This document shows positions 48,716-61,666 of a stretch of 64,000 nucleotides of DNA, piece after piece. The notes beneath the pieces were generated by a model, which saw only the letters and a list, made by a program, of their open reading frames with translations, was not told where the DNA came from and did not search any database. The DNA is taken from the NCBI GenBank assembly GCA_037013685.1, contig CM072891.1:1636001-1700000 (forward strand), written 5' to 3'. How positions within the stretch are numbered: the stretch's first letter is position 1; each line of letters begins with the position of its first letter. This DNA comes from Acridotheres tristis (taxonomy: Eukaryota; Chordata; Aves; Passeriformes; Sturnidae). A program made the position numbers and the translations under genes.

Positions 48716-49193
48716 GATGTGGACCTGCTAGAATGGGTCCAAAGGAGAGCCATGAAGATGATGAGGGGGCTGAAGCATCTCTCCTACAAAGGCAGGCTGA
48801 GAGAGTCAGGGTTGTGCAGCCTGCAAAAGAGAAGGATTTGGGGAGGCCTTACAGAACCTAAAGGGAGCTTGCAAAATAAAAAAAAAAAAGAGAGGGGAAC
48901 TTTTTACTAGGGCACACAGTGATAGCATCAGGGGAAGTGGTTTCAAACTTTAAGAGGAAAAGTGCTGTTAGAGGTTAGGATGGAATTCTTTACTGTGAGG
49001 ATGACGAGATGCTGAAACATGTTGCCCATCCTTGGGTGGCCCAAACTTGGAAGTCTTCAAGGCCAGGTCGGATGGAGTCCTGAGCAACGTGGTCTGCTGG
49101 GTGGGGTCGCTGCCTGTGGTGGTTGAGGCTGGAATGAGATGGTCTTTAAGGTCCCTCTCAACACGACTCATTCTATGATTCTGTGATTCTATG
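48716..49193 (+). mobile_element. CR1 LINE, ORF2 tail and 3' UTR
   Basis: Forward CR1 of about 480 bp. It begins in the ORF2 end ('tgggtccaaaggagagccat', 'gaagatgatgagggggctga', 'cctacaaaggcaggctgaga') and reaches the full 3' terminus, 'attctatgattctgtgattc'. An A-rich insert at about 48873-48892 ('caaaataaaaaaaaaaaaga') sits where the consensus reads 'ctacaagaaag', probably expanded after insertion. Small forward and reverse open frames here are parts of this dead element. Confidence 0.95.
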
Positions 49194-52100
49194 TAAAAGT
49201 GAAAAACAAAGGAACAAACACAGATGAAAGGAAGATTCTGGGAGATCTAGGATCATAAAAACATTGTCAAATTGCAAAACCATCCAGCTGAACAAACAAT
49301 CCAAATGGTCAAAGTGCATTGGAAGACATATTAAGAGGATTATAATATGTAAGACATAGGATATCATTTTACTTGTGGCCTATGGGCTAAATGATATAAT
49401 TACAAACACTAACAGTGATAATAAGAGAATAGAATAACATGACTAGCAAATAAAAATTCAAGGAACTAAAATAATTTCATTTTGGGAAAAAAAAAACCCA
49501 AAAACCAACCAACCAAAAAACAAAGCTTCAAATGAAAAGGCTTGCAGGGGACTTAATATGAATTTTCAAATATGTATGGTTTGATTTGTTTACCTCCTGC
49601 TGATTTTACTTTTTTCTGTTGTTCTTCTGCTGCAATTAATATCTTAAGAAACTTTAGAGCATACGACAAAACACAAGTCCATATTTACTAGCTCGAAAGA
49701 GGTAGATTTTTCATATGAAAAAATAAAACCAGGAGTTTTTTCACTATATCCACCGAGGACAAACATAATCAGCTCAATCTGAAGATTAAAAGATTCAGTT
49801 TAGGCATTAACAAAAACATACTTTCTTATTATAAAAAAATTAAGTACTGTCACTAGAATTTAAAAAAATATAAAATCTACATTTGCTTAGAATGACTTCA
49901 TAAAACTTTCACAAACCAGAACACTTATTTCTCAAGTAAATATTTGAGCCACATCATGTTTCAGTTTGGTACCTGAACTATGACTCCTACGCATAGCTTG
50001 AACTCTTATTCTGCTGGAGTCAGCCAGCTATATCACATACAAACAAACGTTTGCTCCTGGGCTCTGCAGTAGATTTTCTCTGAACTACTCTGAGGTTACA
50101 AGAGAAAGAGAAACTATCTTCACCTTGCTGGCAAATTCTGTCCATCCCTTAATCCCTACAGGGGAATTAAGATCGTTGGGCAGGGGACAGAGCATCAGGA
50201 GAATGTCTGGATTTCAGCACTAGCTGGTGTCATGAAAAGATGTTTAACTAGGGCACAGTGGCTGAATTGGCTTGGGGTGAAATTGGGGCAACTTTTCGTG
50301 AAATTACTGAGATGCTTTCAGCAGAAAGCATCCTGTATTTTTTTATTTTTCTCCTGTATGATATGAGAAAAATACCAAAAAATATGTCGTGTTTGTTCTA
50401 CAGTGCAAAAAAAAAAAAGCATGCATTGATAATCGCTTTACTTTGTGATGCTGTTTTAGGAATATTCAAATAATACTAATAATTACTGAATTGGTTTGCA
50501 ATGAAGACAGTCAAATAATTTATTGTATCTCTGCAAATAAACAACTGTGGGCTTTGCTATATAAATCATGTTCACTACTCTGCCTAACACTATGTTGTTC
50601 CTTATTCTCTCTATGCTCCTGAGATGACCCTTGCCACAGGAATGTGAAGAAAGTTGTGAAGTCTGCCTCCAATGTACACACATTCTTGGAAAAGAAACTG
50701 GGATAAGAAAGCTGGAACAGTGTTTCAGGAGTCAGCAAAGTCTGGAAGAACAGGGAAGCTGACAAACAGTAACCATGTCTTGAGTTATATCAGTGACTGA
50801 ATACAGTACCAAGCCCATACAGTAGTACTCCTTTGGATTTGGGTGCAGCATCCTATATTACAGCAGTGCTTCTCCAGCAGCTAACATGTGGAGCTTTTCA
50901 ACATATTTAATTAGTTGAGATATGGTCCCACAAGTCTACAGTTTCCAGTTCCAGAAGCATTCTGTTTGGAATAGCTTAGGTACCTCTGAACAGTATGGCA
51001 CTCTTGCATAGAGCTATGCCTCTAGAGCTTTACCACTGTCAGACTTGTTTGGACATATATAAACTATGTTTTTATACGGATACAATCATAATCAAATTCA
51101 GATTTTTCAGTCATGTAATTTAAAGATTATATTGCAGTGAATAAGGACATACAAAATTAGATTTCAATTACAGCTTGCGACATTTTCTGCACAGAGCCTA
51201 TACATTTATTTCCTCCAATTCAGACTGTAAAATAACATAACTCATCAAATAAGCATGGTTTCATCATTATTTATTAATTTTGTTTTAATATTCCAGCAGA
51301 TTAATAAAATGGCTTTTTATATCTTACTGAATGTAAAGGTCAATTAGTGTATGTTTCTGGTACTCTGAAATTCTGAAGAGAAGTATTAAACCCTTCTGCA
51401 TCCAAGAAAGAATCAGATCAACATCATTGGTATTCAGCTTATTGTCTGATAACTTGCCAAGTGTTTTAGCAATAGATTGCACAAATACTTTGAAGTGCTG
51501 GAAATCTACAGTAGTATAGACAAATATGCAATACAGAATTCAAAGTAACTGATTGGGTACCTCCTTAGATTAGATTTAAGGGTTGCTCTCCACTGATGCA
51601 GAAAGAAGGCATAGCAGATAGTAGTGTAGCAACATTAAGGAACAGTCTTATTGTTATGAGAAACCTGAAGCTTCTGAAGTCTTCATTATATTACAGGGAG
51701 CTGAGTTTTATCCTAAGAGAGTTGGCAACTGCAGAAAAGACTCTACGTGTACTGAATTTCAAATCTACATGAAAGTAAATTTCAGTATCTGCTTTGTTTA
51801 GCTGCTGCTTGCAGTGTAAGGCTTGATTTCCAAAAACAGTTCTGCACACATCTAACACAGCTGTGGATGCAGAAATGAAATGGAGTCTCCACTGTCCTTG
51901 AGATTCCTTTCTGTTACCTGTATAAGCTGTAGGGGGGAACAGCAGATGTCACATAGCTAGAATGGGATTGCCTGTGTTCATAACAGTTATTCCCACCTTG
52001 TGGTCTTATGAGGTGCTTCTTTAGTTCATATACTAAATTCTGTCACTGAAGGAAGCAATCATAAATCCTTTTGCCTTCAGTAAGAATTTAATACTTGAGA

Positions 52101-54656
52101 ATACCTAACAATACTCCATCCTGTATGGTATATAAAAGCCCTTTCAATGACTGTGGAAATTCAGCCACCTCTGGGATTCAATATAACAACTGTCCAACAG
52201 GTTTTCATAGTATTTCTCTTGTATTACAGAAATTGAAGAGATTGTTACAATTGTTCCGGTTTTTGCCTGATACCTCAGAATAAACTCTAGGTGTACAAAA
52301 TATAATAATTCTGCTTTGTTACCTGAATTTCTGTTTACAGAATATATGGAATATCCACTGACTACTGATTCTCCAAAAACCCTTAGATCTTTGTACTTTA
52401 TGTTTTCCTCAAAGAAAAAAAAAAGGCTTTAAACATTATAAAGTACATGTTCTGTTAATATATATTGTAGAATGAATTGTGATTTATGTAGTATTCAAAT
52501 ATTACAAAAGATATAATTTATTAAAATTGTTTTAATATATTCAATATGTTATTCTGAATGCAATAATACATTGTTCTGAAAGTAGAAAAGGAATATTTGT
52601 TAAACCATGATGTGGCATAACTGATCTAAAATCTTCTATTGCAAATACTACCAAAGGAAAGACAGACCTTATTTTTGTCCAGGAGACCTTATTTTCCCTG
52701 GATTTAAAATGTTATCTCCTTTCTCAATACCAGTTATTTTTCTTAGCTCCCTTCTAAGTTGCAAATGGAAAAAAAAGGAAAAAAATTAAATTCAGGTGTG
52801 AATACTATCAGTGCAATCCTTAATGAAGCCTTAACTGCAGTGCCCAAAATTATTTCTGCTAAAGTTTTTCAGTGTAGATTTTTTCTTTTGCATATACACA
52901 GAGAGAGAGAATTTGTTATTGGTATGAAAAGAAATGTATTAAAGATTTGCTTTTAAATTCCAAGATTAATGAGTTCAGAAATTCCTTCAAAACAAACCTC
53001 TTTTTTTTTTTTTTTCAGGCCTGGCATACGACTGCAAGTTCAATTTTTTTTTAAATAAGAATTTGTTTGAAAACACTGAGACATTGGCCAGTGAAATCTC
53101 TCAACAGTATTTTCATACGATTATTATTCAGAAGAACCTGCAGAAGGTTGTAACTAATGGTTTCTACTGCATCTTGAGAAAAATACAACTAATTTGCAAA
53201 GCATGTCTGGTACAGAATCAGCCAGTGTCCACTTAGACCATATGAAACTTGGTAATGCACTATGACTTTGGAAAAGACAACTGAAAACTGAAGGAAAGCA
53301 CTCCTGCCACAGTATATTACACTGTCTGCATTAAATGTTTGTGCTTTATGTGCATGCTTCTATTACAGAAGCTGGACTCCAGTATACTCATATTTTACAA
53401 GAATCTTACACTGAAAAGAAGAAGCAGAGTTTCCTAACCAAATGTTGTGTTGGCAACTGAAATGGCTGAAGGATGGGGTCATGCTGCAGAGCAAAGGCTC
53501 TCTAGAGTGGGAAGCAGCTAATGATTACTTTTCTGATGAGTTTGTGAGTTGCTTCTCTGGTATGTTTTTTTGTGTGATTTATTAACTATTTTGGAAAACC
53601 CAACCTGAAGCTCTTACCAGCCTCTTACTTCTTTGGAGTTCACAAACCAGACTCAAAAGAATGAAGAGTAAGTTTGATTTTCATTAGTAAATTCTGGTTT
53701 GACTAAAGAAGTTACAAAGGCCACAGAGGTTTAAATAGCTTGCTTTGTGAGTTTAACTGAGTCACATTTATACACTAAAGTTTTGTCTTTTCTTTGTTTC
53801 TTTTGGAATGATGGATGACTCACGTTGATATTAAACTCATTAGGTATATCTTTTGGGAGAAAAACAACTACAAAACAGGTTTCATTTTAATTCCCCCATT
53901 CTTCAAAGTGCTTATTAAAATAGAATATAATCTGAGTCCCTGAGAAAATGGAAATAAAATGTCCTAATTGAAAGCTGTATTCCTTATCTTTAATAAACAA
54001 TATTTTCTCTGCTAGTAGACAAGACCATTTATGTATAACGTAGGAAAAGGTCACTTATATTTCTTTTGTTTCTATATTCTTGACACCAATGTGGATTTTT
54101 CATTGTTTGGACTATTTATTTTGCACTTCTCTGATACAAACTCCTTTGGCATTTACTGGACCCTTTTCCCTATAGTCTGAAGTTCTCTTCCTTTTTAATT
54201 AGATTGACCTTTTGGTTCACTTGGTTGCCCTCAAAATGACTGAGAATGACTACTCTTTTGGAAGACAAGTTGAAATCAGCACAGAGAGACTGAAAACAGT
54301 CATGCGAAATAAAAATATTTTATGCAGCTATCCCAGCACTATAACTGCATAATCGTTATGTTCATAGCCTCTAACACAAAGAAATACTGGCCTCTGCAAA
54401 TTTAGTGACATTTTAATGATGACAGGTTCTTTCTCATCTCCTTGAACGAATGCTTTTATACTGCACTTTGTGACTAATATTTTCAGAGTATATTTTTACT
54501 GTCCCATAATGATTTGCCTTTTTACCCTTCCAAGTTAAAAAGGGTAAACTTTGATTCCAAAGTATAAGTTCATTTGCTACTGTTTATTGCATAGTCTATT
54601 TCTCTTCTACTGTTTAAGCTATATTTTCTGGGTTAAAGACTGAAATAAATGGAAGA
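49194..54656. other. AT-rich stretch, no confirmed gene
   Basis: About 5.5 kb with no recognised transposon. It includes an A/C-rich tract at 49487-49527. A long pyrimidine run ending in CAG at 53001-53018 is followed by 71 open codons (53021-53236), discussed in the findings. A weak CTCF-like match lies at 51992-52004 in reverse. The rest appears unique. Confidence 0.5.
49487..49527 (+). repeat. A/C-rich low-complexity tract
   Basis: A run of A followed by AACCCAAAAACCAACCAACC-type units, with no G and no T across most of the tract. Same type as 24141-24310 and 59199-59275. Confidence 0.85.
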
Positions 54657-54660
54657 TTTG

Positions 54661-54691
<31 letters not shown>
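54657..54691 (+). repeat. (GTTTT)n microsatellite
   Basis: About six units of the pentamer GTTTT followed by a few T. Read on the reverse strand this is (AAAAC)n. No retroelement body is seen next to it. Confidence 0.93.
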
Positions 54692-57600
54692 AATTCTGAG
54701 GGTCATTAGACATCATTTGAGTAGTTTAGAAAGAAATAAGAGGATATACCTTTACAGGCTTATATAATTGCCCTAAAAGTTTAATAGCTGGAGCACAAAC
54801 GCTTTTTCATTTTTCACTAGGAAGACAATAATCAGCAAAATTCACATTTTCATTTAGAGCAGTTACTGCAATGTACCTAAAGCTAGGGAGTGAAGAACAT
54901 GTTTTTTCTTGGTCTTTTGGGTGGTGAGAAGGAATTTATATCTCATCTTTCCACTCAGTTGAAGGTCCTCTAGTTTATAAATAAATATTGGGTCAGGAAA
55001 GGTTCATTCCCAGTCAGGTAATGCTGCACAGAGTTCCCAATAATAATTGAAATGCATCTGAAAAATTAAGTGTAAGTTACTCAACCAATATTAACTTAAA
55101 AATAAGGACTTTAAATCCTTTTGCTGTAAATAAATACAGAATAAATGAATACGAACAAAACTTTTCACTGTCTAATTTTTTTTTTTCCTTTGTGAAGGGA
55201 TAGAAGGGAAAGTGTTTGATTTGTACAATTCTATCAAAGAATCTTAGTACTGTCTTTGTAGTTGGTTAAGCAAATACTAATAGAATTCTAGACAATAATG
55301 AAATTAAAATACCATAAAATTTAATTCTGGATTTTAGTTTTTCATTTTTTAAAAACAATACTGACTGAATTTGGAAAATAATTTGTCATTGTGTAACCAT
55401 ATCCATTTATTGCTTCTAATGTGTTGGCTTTTTACTAATATTTTAGGGTCTTAAGAGTAACATATTGTTACATCACTTTTTTTATAGAGGTGGAGAAAAG
55501 CTCCATTTACAATTATGCCCAATGTAGAATTATTCTCAAAATTGGGGGATAGCAGGGAGGGATCAAAGAAACTGTTGTAGTGACTGAATCAGATCTTTCA
55601 AACAGGGTTATGCAATTTCAAAGAAGAAGGATAGGGAGTTGTTGTAGAATTAAGATCTAAATTACTAGTATTTTTAAGTTTTATACAGATGAAATCTGTA
55701 CAAACTTTAAGAAAGTGAAAAATTAGGCTAATCACTTTACAGTGCAATCTCCTTCCAGGTTATTCCTTTACAGAATAGAAACTTGATCTATTCTTATTGC
55801 TTTTAAAACAAAGTTTAACAGGAAATACATTGATTAATATATCTCTGAAAAACTTCTTAGTTTTTATTTTCCTTGTTACAGTTTAGCAAGACTGATGCCA
55901 TATTGTGGGAAAAACTAACTGGAAAACCATCTTTTTCTTTATAACATCTTCACAGGTTGCACTTTAGCAAGATTTTGCAAGATCTTGTTATAATACTTTA
56001 CTTCTCTAATATTAGACAATAGAACAGAAGATCATTTGGAAGAAATCTATTTTTTTAAATCTTAATTAAGTCTCTCTACTATTGCTGTTTGGCAGTTTAT
56101 ACTCAAATTCTCCAATACGTTTCTACTTCTTCAAAATAGTGATGCAGAAAAAAGGGCTGGGTCAAAAAAAGACCTAAGGAAATGTCACTGTTGTTGTATC
56201 AACCCTGCTATACCTGAAGCCTCAGGGCTAGCATCTCACTCAGCATTAAGCACTCAACTAAACCCAAAGATAATCCTCAAAAAATAGGAACAAGGAGCAA
56301 TTTATGCCATTAAAGCACTGAATTATCTCCTTTGATTTGGTGGCTTTTTCAGTTGACTGTATGGAGAGTTGGCATAACTTTTATTCTTATGTTTGGTCTG
56401 GAGTTATGTGGGAAGGATTCACACAAAGCATTAGAGATGGCAGTAGTGGAGGGGAATGGTTTAGTGCAGCTCGGCTCTGCCCAGCCATAGGACCTTGTGT
56501 CTGACTGGACTGCTCTGTTCACATGAGGCAACAGCTCATGTCAGGGACCAGTCATGGCTTCTGTAAATGAGGAAATGTCCTTAACAATTCAGTTTATCAG
56601 TCAAGAAATTTAAACTATTCTCTACATAAGGAAATGAAACATTTTTCTTGCATTTGTTATCTTCCATTAAAAAAAGGGCAGATTTGTAGAGATGTTTGAT
56701 ATTTCACTGTATGTATACAGATTTATATGTATACTTACAAAGCTCATAGGAAGAGGAACTGTGCAGATGAAACCCTGATGAAGTGCTATTGAATTTCATT
56801 GATTTATCATGCAAAGGCCAAGAGTATATGGTGGGAGAAACTGTAGGCTTTAATAAGCTCCCTGAAAGCTTGATAAGGATATGTTCAAAAGGGAGAGAGA
56901 AAACTATTTAGATAAGGCCATATTCTATGAGACTAGAATGTGATTATTGGTCTGATATTCAGAGGCATTACAAAATTTATGCAGAACTGGCATTTGGCAG
57001 GATGACCAGACTAAGTAAAAATGAAAGCTTTAGTAAGGCAATCTCTCTGTCTACAGATTTTGATTTTCAATTTTAATTTAAATTCAGTGCATAAGTAAGA
57101 AGCAATACAAAATACAGACAAAAATTTTCACTTCAGATTTCAATCTATTCTGCTACAGGAAAAGAAAATTGGAAAAAGACAGAATTAAATAAACAGTGCC
57201 CTAAAGACCAGCAAAAACCATTAATAAATATATAAATAATATTCCCCACATACTTGAACCATTTCATGCCTATTATTTATCAATATTTAATTCAGTTTCA
57301 GATATGTAGGATTCTGTGACTGAATTTCTCAGTGATTCATAACAAATTAAGATAAACTGCTCTCAGGGAATCCCTAAGGGGATGAGTTCATACTTTCCAA
57401 ACCTACCTTAGTTGTATAGTATGTATGATTTTGTATGTTTGATGTTGTTCTGAACACTGTGCATGGGATGAAATGGAAATGCAGGTCTTGGCACAGTATT
57501 TTGTATGAAAAGGATTTGGAAGCAAATCCTCCCGTGTTTATTACACTTCACATAAAAGGCAACAGCTGCACTGCATCATCACTGCAGTTCCAGATGTTCA

Positions 57601-59198
57601 GTGATGACAGAGTTTTCTTTTTTCATTGCATATCAATGATGTAATGCTTCATAATGCATGTCTTACAAACAGGAAAAGAGAACACATTAATTTGATGAAT
57701 GTTTCAGATAGATAACAGCTGCATGTTTTGAAAGGTCATCCTCAGATATCATTCAGATAGCACTTGCTCCCTGAAAAGGAAAGAAAACAAATCTTTCTGT
57801 ATCATGCATGGTACTTTAAACCAAATCATCTTTCCTAAATTATGACTTAATTTTTTAAGTCCATTTTCCTCAGGAAAGATTTTGAAGCTGCAAATGACAA
57901 GTAACAGATAACTCCATAGTAGTAAATGTTAACAGACAACAGGTATGACTTTGATTGAGTTGTGTCAGAAGTATCTCAGCAACTAATGTCTTTGTCCTAG
58001 GGTGAGTCTTGTAAAAAATAACACAAAACTAAGTCTTGATTTCAATCTTTTATCACTGTTTATACTGAGCATTAGCTCAGTCACTGACAGACCCTGTTTT
58101 ATTTCTAGTAAATCATAACTTGCATCATCATATAAGGCATCCTTTAGTCTTTTCTGTAGAAATAAAAATAATATTTTTATATTAAAAATTAAAATATGCT
58201 AATTAATCTTCAAATTCCTCAGAATTTCTTAAGGAACACTTCTTTGCATTTCAGTAGCAAATCCTTCAAACAGATATCTGCTAAAAATGTAAGGTAACAT
58301 AACGATTTTCCAACATAAATCTGCCATTTATTGAGTCCCTAAAAGAACAACAAAATGCAAATTTATAATAATAGTTGTTATTTTATCCTTAGGTCGTCCG
58401 ATTATTCAGGCACTTATTTTGTATGCAGGAGTCATCTTCGTTTTTAAGAGCAAGCACTAGTACTAATGTCAGTCAAGAAAAAGGATGTAAAGGATTCCCT
58501 TAAGGCATGATTTGTATGTAAATATTTTTTATAATAGATTGATTAAATAATGTAGATTTTAAAAAATATTTTCGGGACATGTAATTCCTTCTTGAGGTGT
58601 GAAACAGAGACATCTAATTTCAGATTTGGAATAGGAAAATGATTCCGAGTATTACCCAGTTATGACCATCATTTAAGCTGCTGGGGAAAAAAGGAGTGTG
58701 GTACTTGGGGAACACAGGGGAGATAATGTCACTATCTATGAAACAAAAGAGAGACAAATGTCATGTTTGAGACACTGGGAAATGAGGTAGAAGAAAATTA
58801 ATAGCTAATGAAGTCACTACATTTGCTGAGATAATAATTTCCATAGCCATTGCTGCTACAAATTGTAGCTTTCAGGCCCACCACTTTGAAATATCCCTTA
58901 GGTTCAGCTCTGAAATCAGAGGTGGAAAGATGTTCCACCAAGACATACTCTATTGGTAAGCAGATACTCTTGGTTTTTATTGATCAGATGTGTTCATTAT
59001 AGCAGGTATCAACTGTGTCAGGTAAAAACAAAAGTGTGCCAACTGGAGTCTAAATTAAATTGTGACTGCTAAATGAAAAAATTGAAGAATTGAGACTATT
59101 ATTGTTGTTCTAAGCTCACCCTGAAGTGATTCACTGATTCAAAATGTGCTTCATTTTCTCAGAACAAAGCATTAATAGGAAAACAAAATGACCTAGTA
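54692..59198. other. AT-rich stretch, no gene seen
   Basis: About 4.5 kb with no recognised gene or transposon. A slightly GC-richer patch lies at about 56390-56560, with a 60-codon reverse frame that has no known domain. The 20-base word at 58563-58582 repeats that at 39993-40012. Confidence 0.6.
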
Positions 59199-59275
59199 AT
59201 AATTAAAAAAACCCAAACAGACCAACCAACAACAGCAACAACAAAAAACCCAAACCTGAAAAAGAAACCCCCCAA
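59199..59275 (+). repeat. A/C-rich low-complexity tract
   Basis: About 75 bp of A and C with interspersed single G or T, including 'accaaccaacaacagcaaca' and 'acaaaaaacccaaacc'. Composition and forward-strand bias match the tract at 24141-24310. Confidence 0.88.
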
Positions 59276-61666
59276 GTCAGTTATAAGAATAGAGAAATAA
59301 GCTGTTGCAGAGGTTACTTAGTAACCATTACTGCTACAAATAAAATAGAAGAGTCGAAGATGAATCTGAGACAACTGGAAGTACACTATTAAAAATATCT
59401 TTTGTCATGCACTTGAACTGTTCTCAGGACATGCAGCAAAGACCGGATCATATTATAACATATTGTGCTTCTGTTTCTACTATTATTACATTTTCTCAGT
59501 TGGGGAAATCTCAGCTATCTCACTCAAAGGTCAACAAAATATTTAAAATTGTTTCTAACTCTAGGTATAGTAGGAGCTCTAACGAAAACTTGCTCCAGAC
59601 AATAGTAAGTGCAATGGTAAAGTTTGTTAAATTTTTTTATAGGGCTTGGGCTGAAATAAAAAGGCTCTGACCTTGCATAAAAATATATCCTACTGAGATA
59701 CTTTTTCATATGAATATTTAATTTATCTACATTTCAGCTTTCATGTTTGCTTTCTAAAAAAAGTAGGTCTTTCATTTAAAGTAAAAAAGTGAAATTTGTG
59801 CTATTTAAAACAAAATCCAAAGTGAATATGAACTGATCCCCACTGAACTGAATATGAAGTGATTCCCTCAGCTATAAAAAAGCTTTATACAATATTAATC
59901 AGATACACGTGTATGTATGTGTGTGTGTGCAATTCAGTCAGACAGCATATAAAAAGCCAGATTACGTAACTAGACAACCCAACAGCTTTATTTTTAAAAA
60001 GAAAAAAATATTCAGAAAAAAACACCAGGAGAAATATCAATATTAATTTCAAGATGTATTTTATAATGTAGATACTTGTGAAGATAATGTGATTTTTTTG
60101 TAACTGCAAATTAATTAATTGCTAGAAGCATGATTATGTCTCAATATAAAAAGTACATAGTCCTTTTTGTTGACCTAATTGAAACGTGCAGAAACTCCAA
60201 CTAATTTGTTATGAAACAGATATATATCTCCTTTTCAATGTGTCGCAGTATAGTTAGCAAACTGAGCTGTCCACCATGAATTTGACAAATTCTTCTCCAA
60301 AAATATTATAAGAAATATATTTTAAATAAATATTATTTAGGCTTGAAGCTGAGTTTAAAGTAGTTATAAATAAAATCCTACCATTAATCAAAACATTCTC
60401 ATTATCTTTATGCAGTCAGATAATACCATATTAAAACCATGTAACAAAAAACCATATTGAAAGAATTCCTGTATGACTTCTGGGTGCTACTGTTAACTTG
60501 ACTAATACTTTTATTTATGTCATCTCAATGCCTTCAATATGAAACAGAGACATTATTACACCAGTGTTTTCAGTATGGCCCTCAACAAGGTATAATTTCC
60601 CTGAAAATTGTATCTTAATAAGACCATGTTTGCAATCAGAATACACTGGGCATGACATAACGTCATAATAACATCAAGATGTAATCTGTGATATAGTTTC
60701 TGAAAAGTTTTCTGGATGATTTTGGTGTTTTGTTGGACTGCTTATCTGTGTATGCAACAATTCTTGTTATAAGACATCAAATCAGAAAATGAGCATGTAT
60801 TTGGAACATAAGGTTTATGTCTAGGAACCTCAACTGGCCTTTACAGATTATGATTCATCACTTTATACTGCCAGTAGTTTATTTCAGTTGCTTACGTGTA
60901 ACGTTCAATACAATGGTGATAGAAACAGTCTGTGAAGTTGGTCATGAACAAATGTAGCAATTTGACAGTGTTCCAGTACTTATCAACAGGTACTGAGCAA
61001 GAGTAACTTGGCTTGGGGTTTTTTTGGAAATCACACATACATGTTCGTATGCAGTTGTCTTTCAATAATAATTTTAATATGCAAATACAAGAATCTTTGA
61101 GATGTTCAAGCACCTCGCAACCACTTATAGGCTCCATAAAAAGGCTGTTTTTATCTACAATAGAATATTACCACCTCATTTTTTGAGAATGAGATTTGAG
61201 TTTCTGTCTTTTTCTTGAAACACTATCACCTATTAACAGCTAATCACACACTGAGAGTTCTAATGAAAAAGCAAGTTCTTACGTGAAACAATAGAAAACA
61301 TTGTTAATAGTATGTTGGTGAGTTTCTCTAGAAAGGATTAAAACTGTATTTGACTAGCTGAAATACTGACAGTCTAATACTTATTATGCAAATGCTGCCA
61401 CTCCTTTTAACTGATTATTTAGGATTCATACAGAAAACATATCTTTCTAATCTTATCCTGTTGATAAATCTTACTGAAAAAGCCCACAATTAGCCAACCA
61501 ACCGACCAACCAAAAAAAGATAATATTTGAAAAACATTCAAATTATTTCGATAGCATATTTTAATTTATATAATTCCTTTATTGATATGAACCACAATAA
61601 TTCTTTTCATAACCCATTAAAAAGGAAAGAAGAAATAAAGAAAATACTATTCCATATATACAATCT
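59276..61666. other. AT-rich stretch, no gene seen
   Basis: No recognised gene or transposon. A short TG-rich run (about 59910-59930) and a CCAA repeat (61493-61511, followed by A) are the only simple repeats. Open frames of 60-92 codons have random, AT-driven composition. Confidence 0.6.
61493..61517 (+). repeat. (CCAA)n short repeat
   Basis: About four to five CCAA units, one with a g for a, then an A run. Too short for more to be said. Confidence 0.8.

Noticed and set aside
51992..52004. Second CTCF-like match, reverse strand
   Set aside because: Two mismatches in the core, including a conserved C. Too weak beside the match at 6815-6829.
52127..52136. TATA-box-like sequence (tatataaaag)
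   Set aside because: Such strings are frequent in AT-rich DNA, and no initiator, CpG island or downstream coding sequence supports a promoter.
59910..59930. TG-rich run considered as a Z-DNA-forming microsatellite
   Set aside because: Only a few uninterrupted TG units. Too short to claim.
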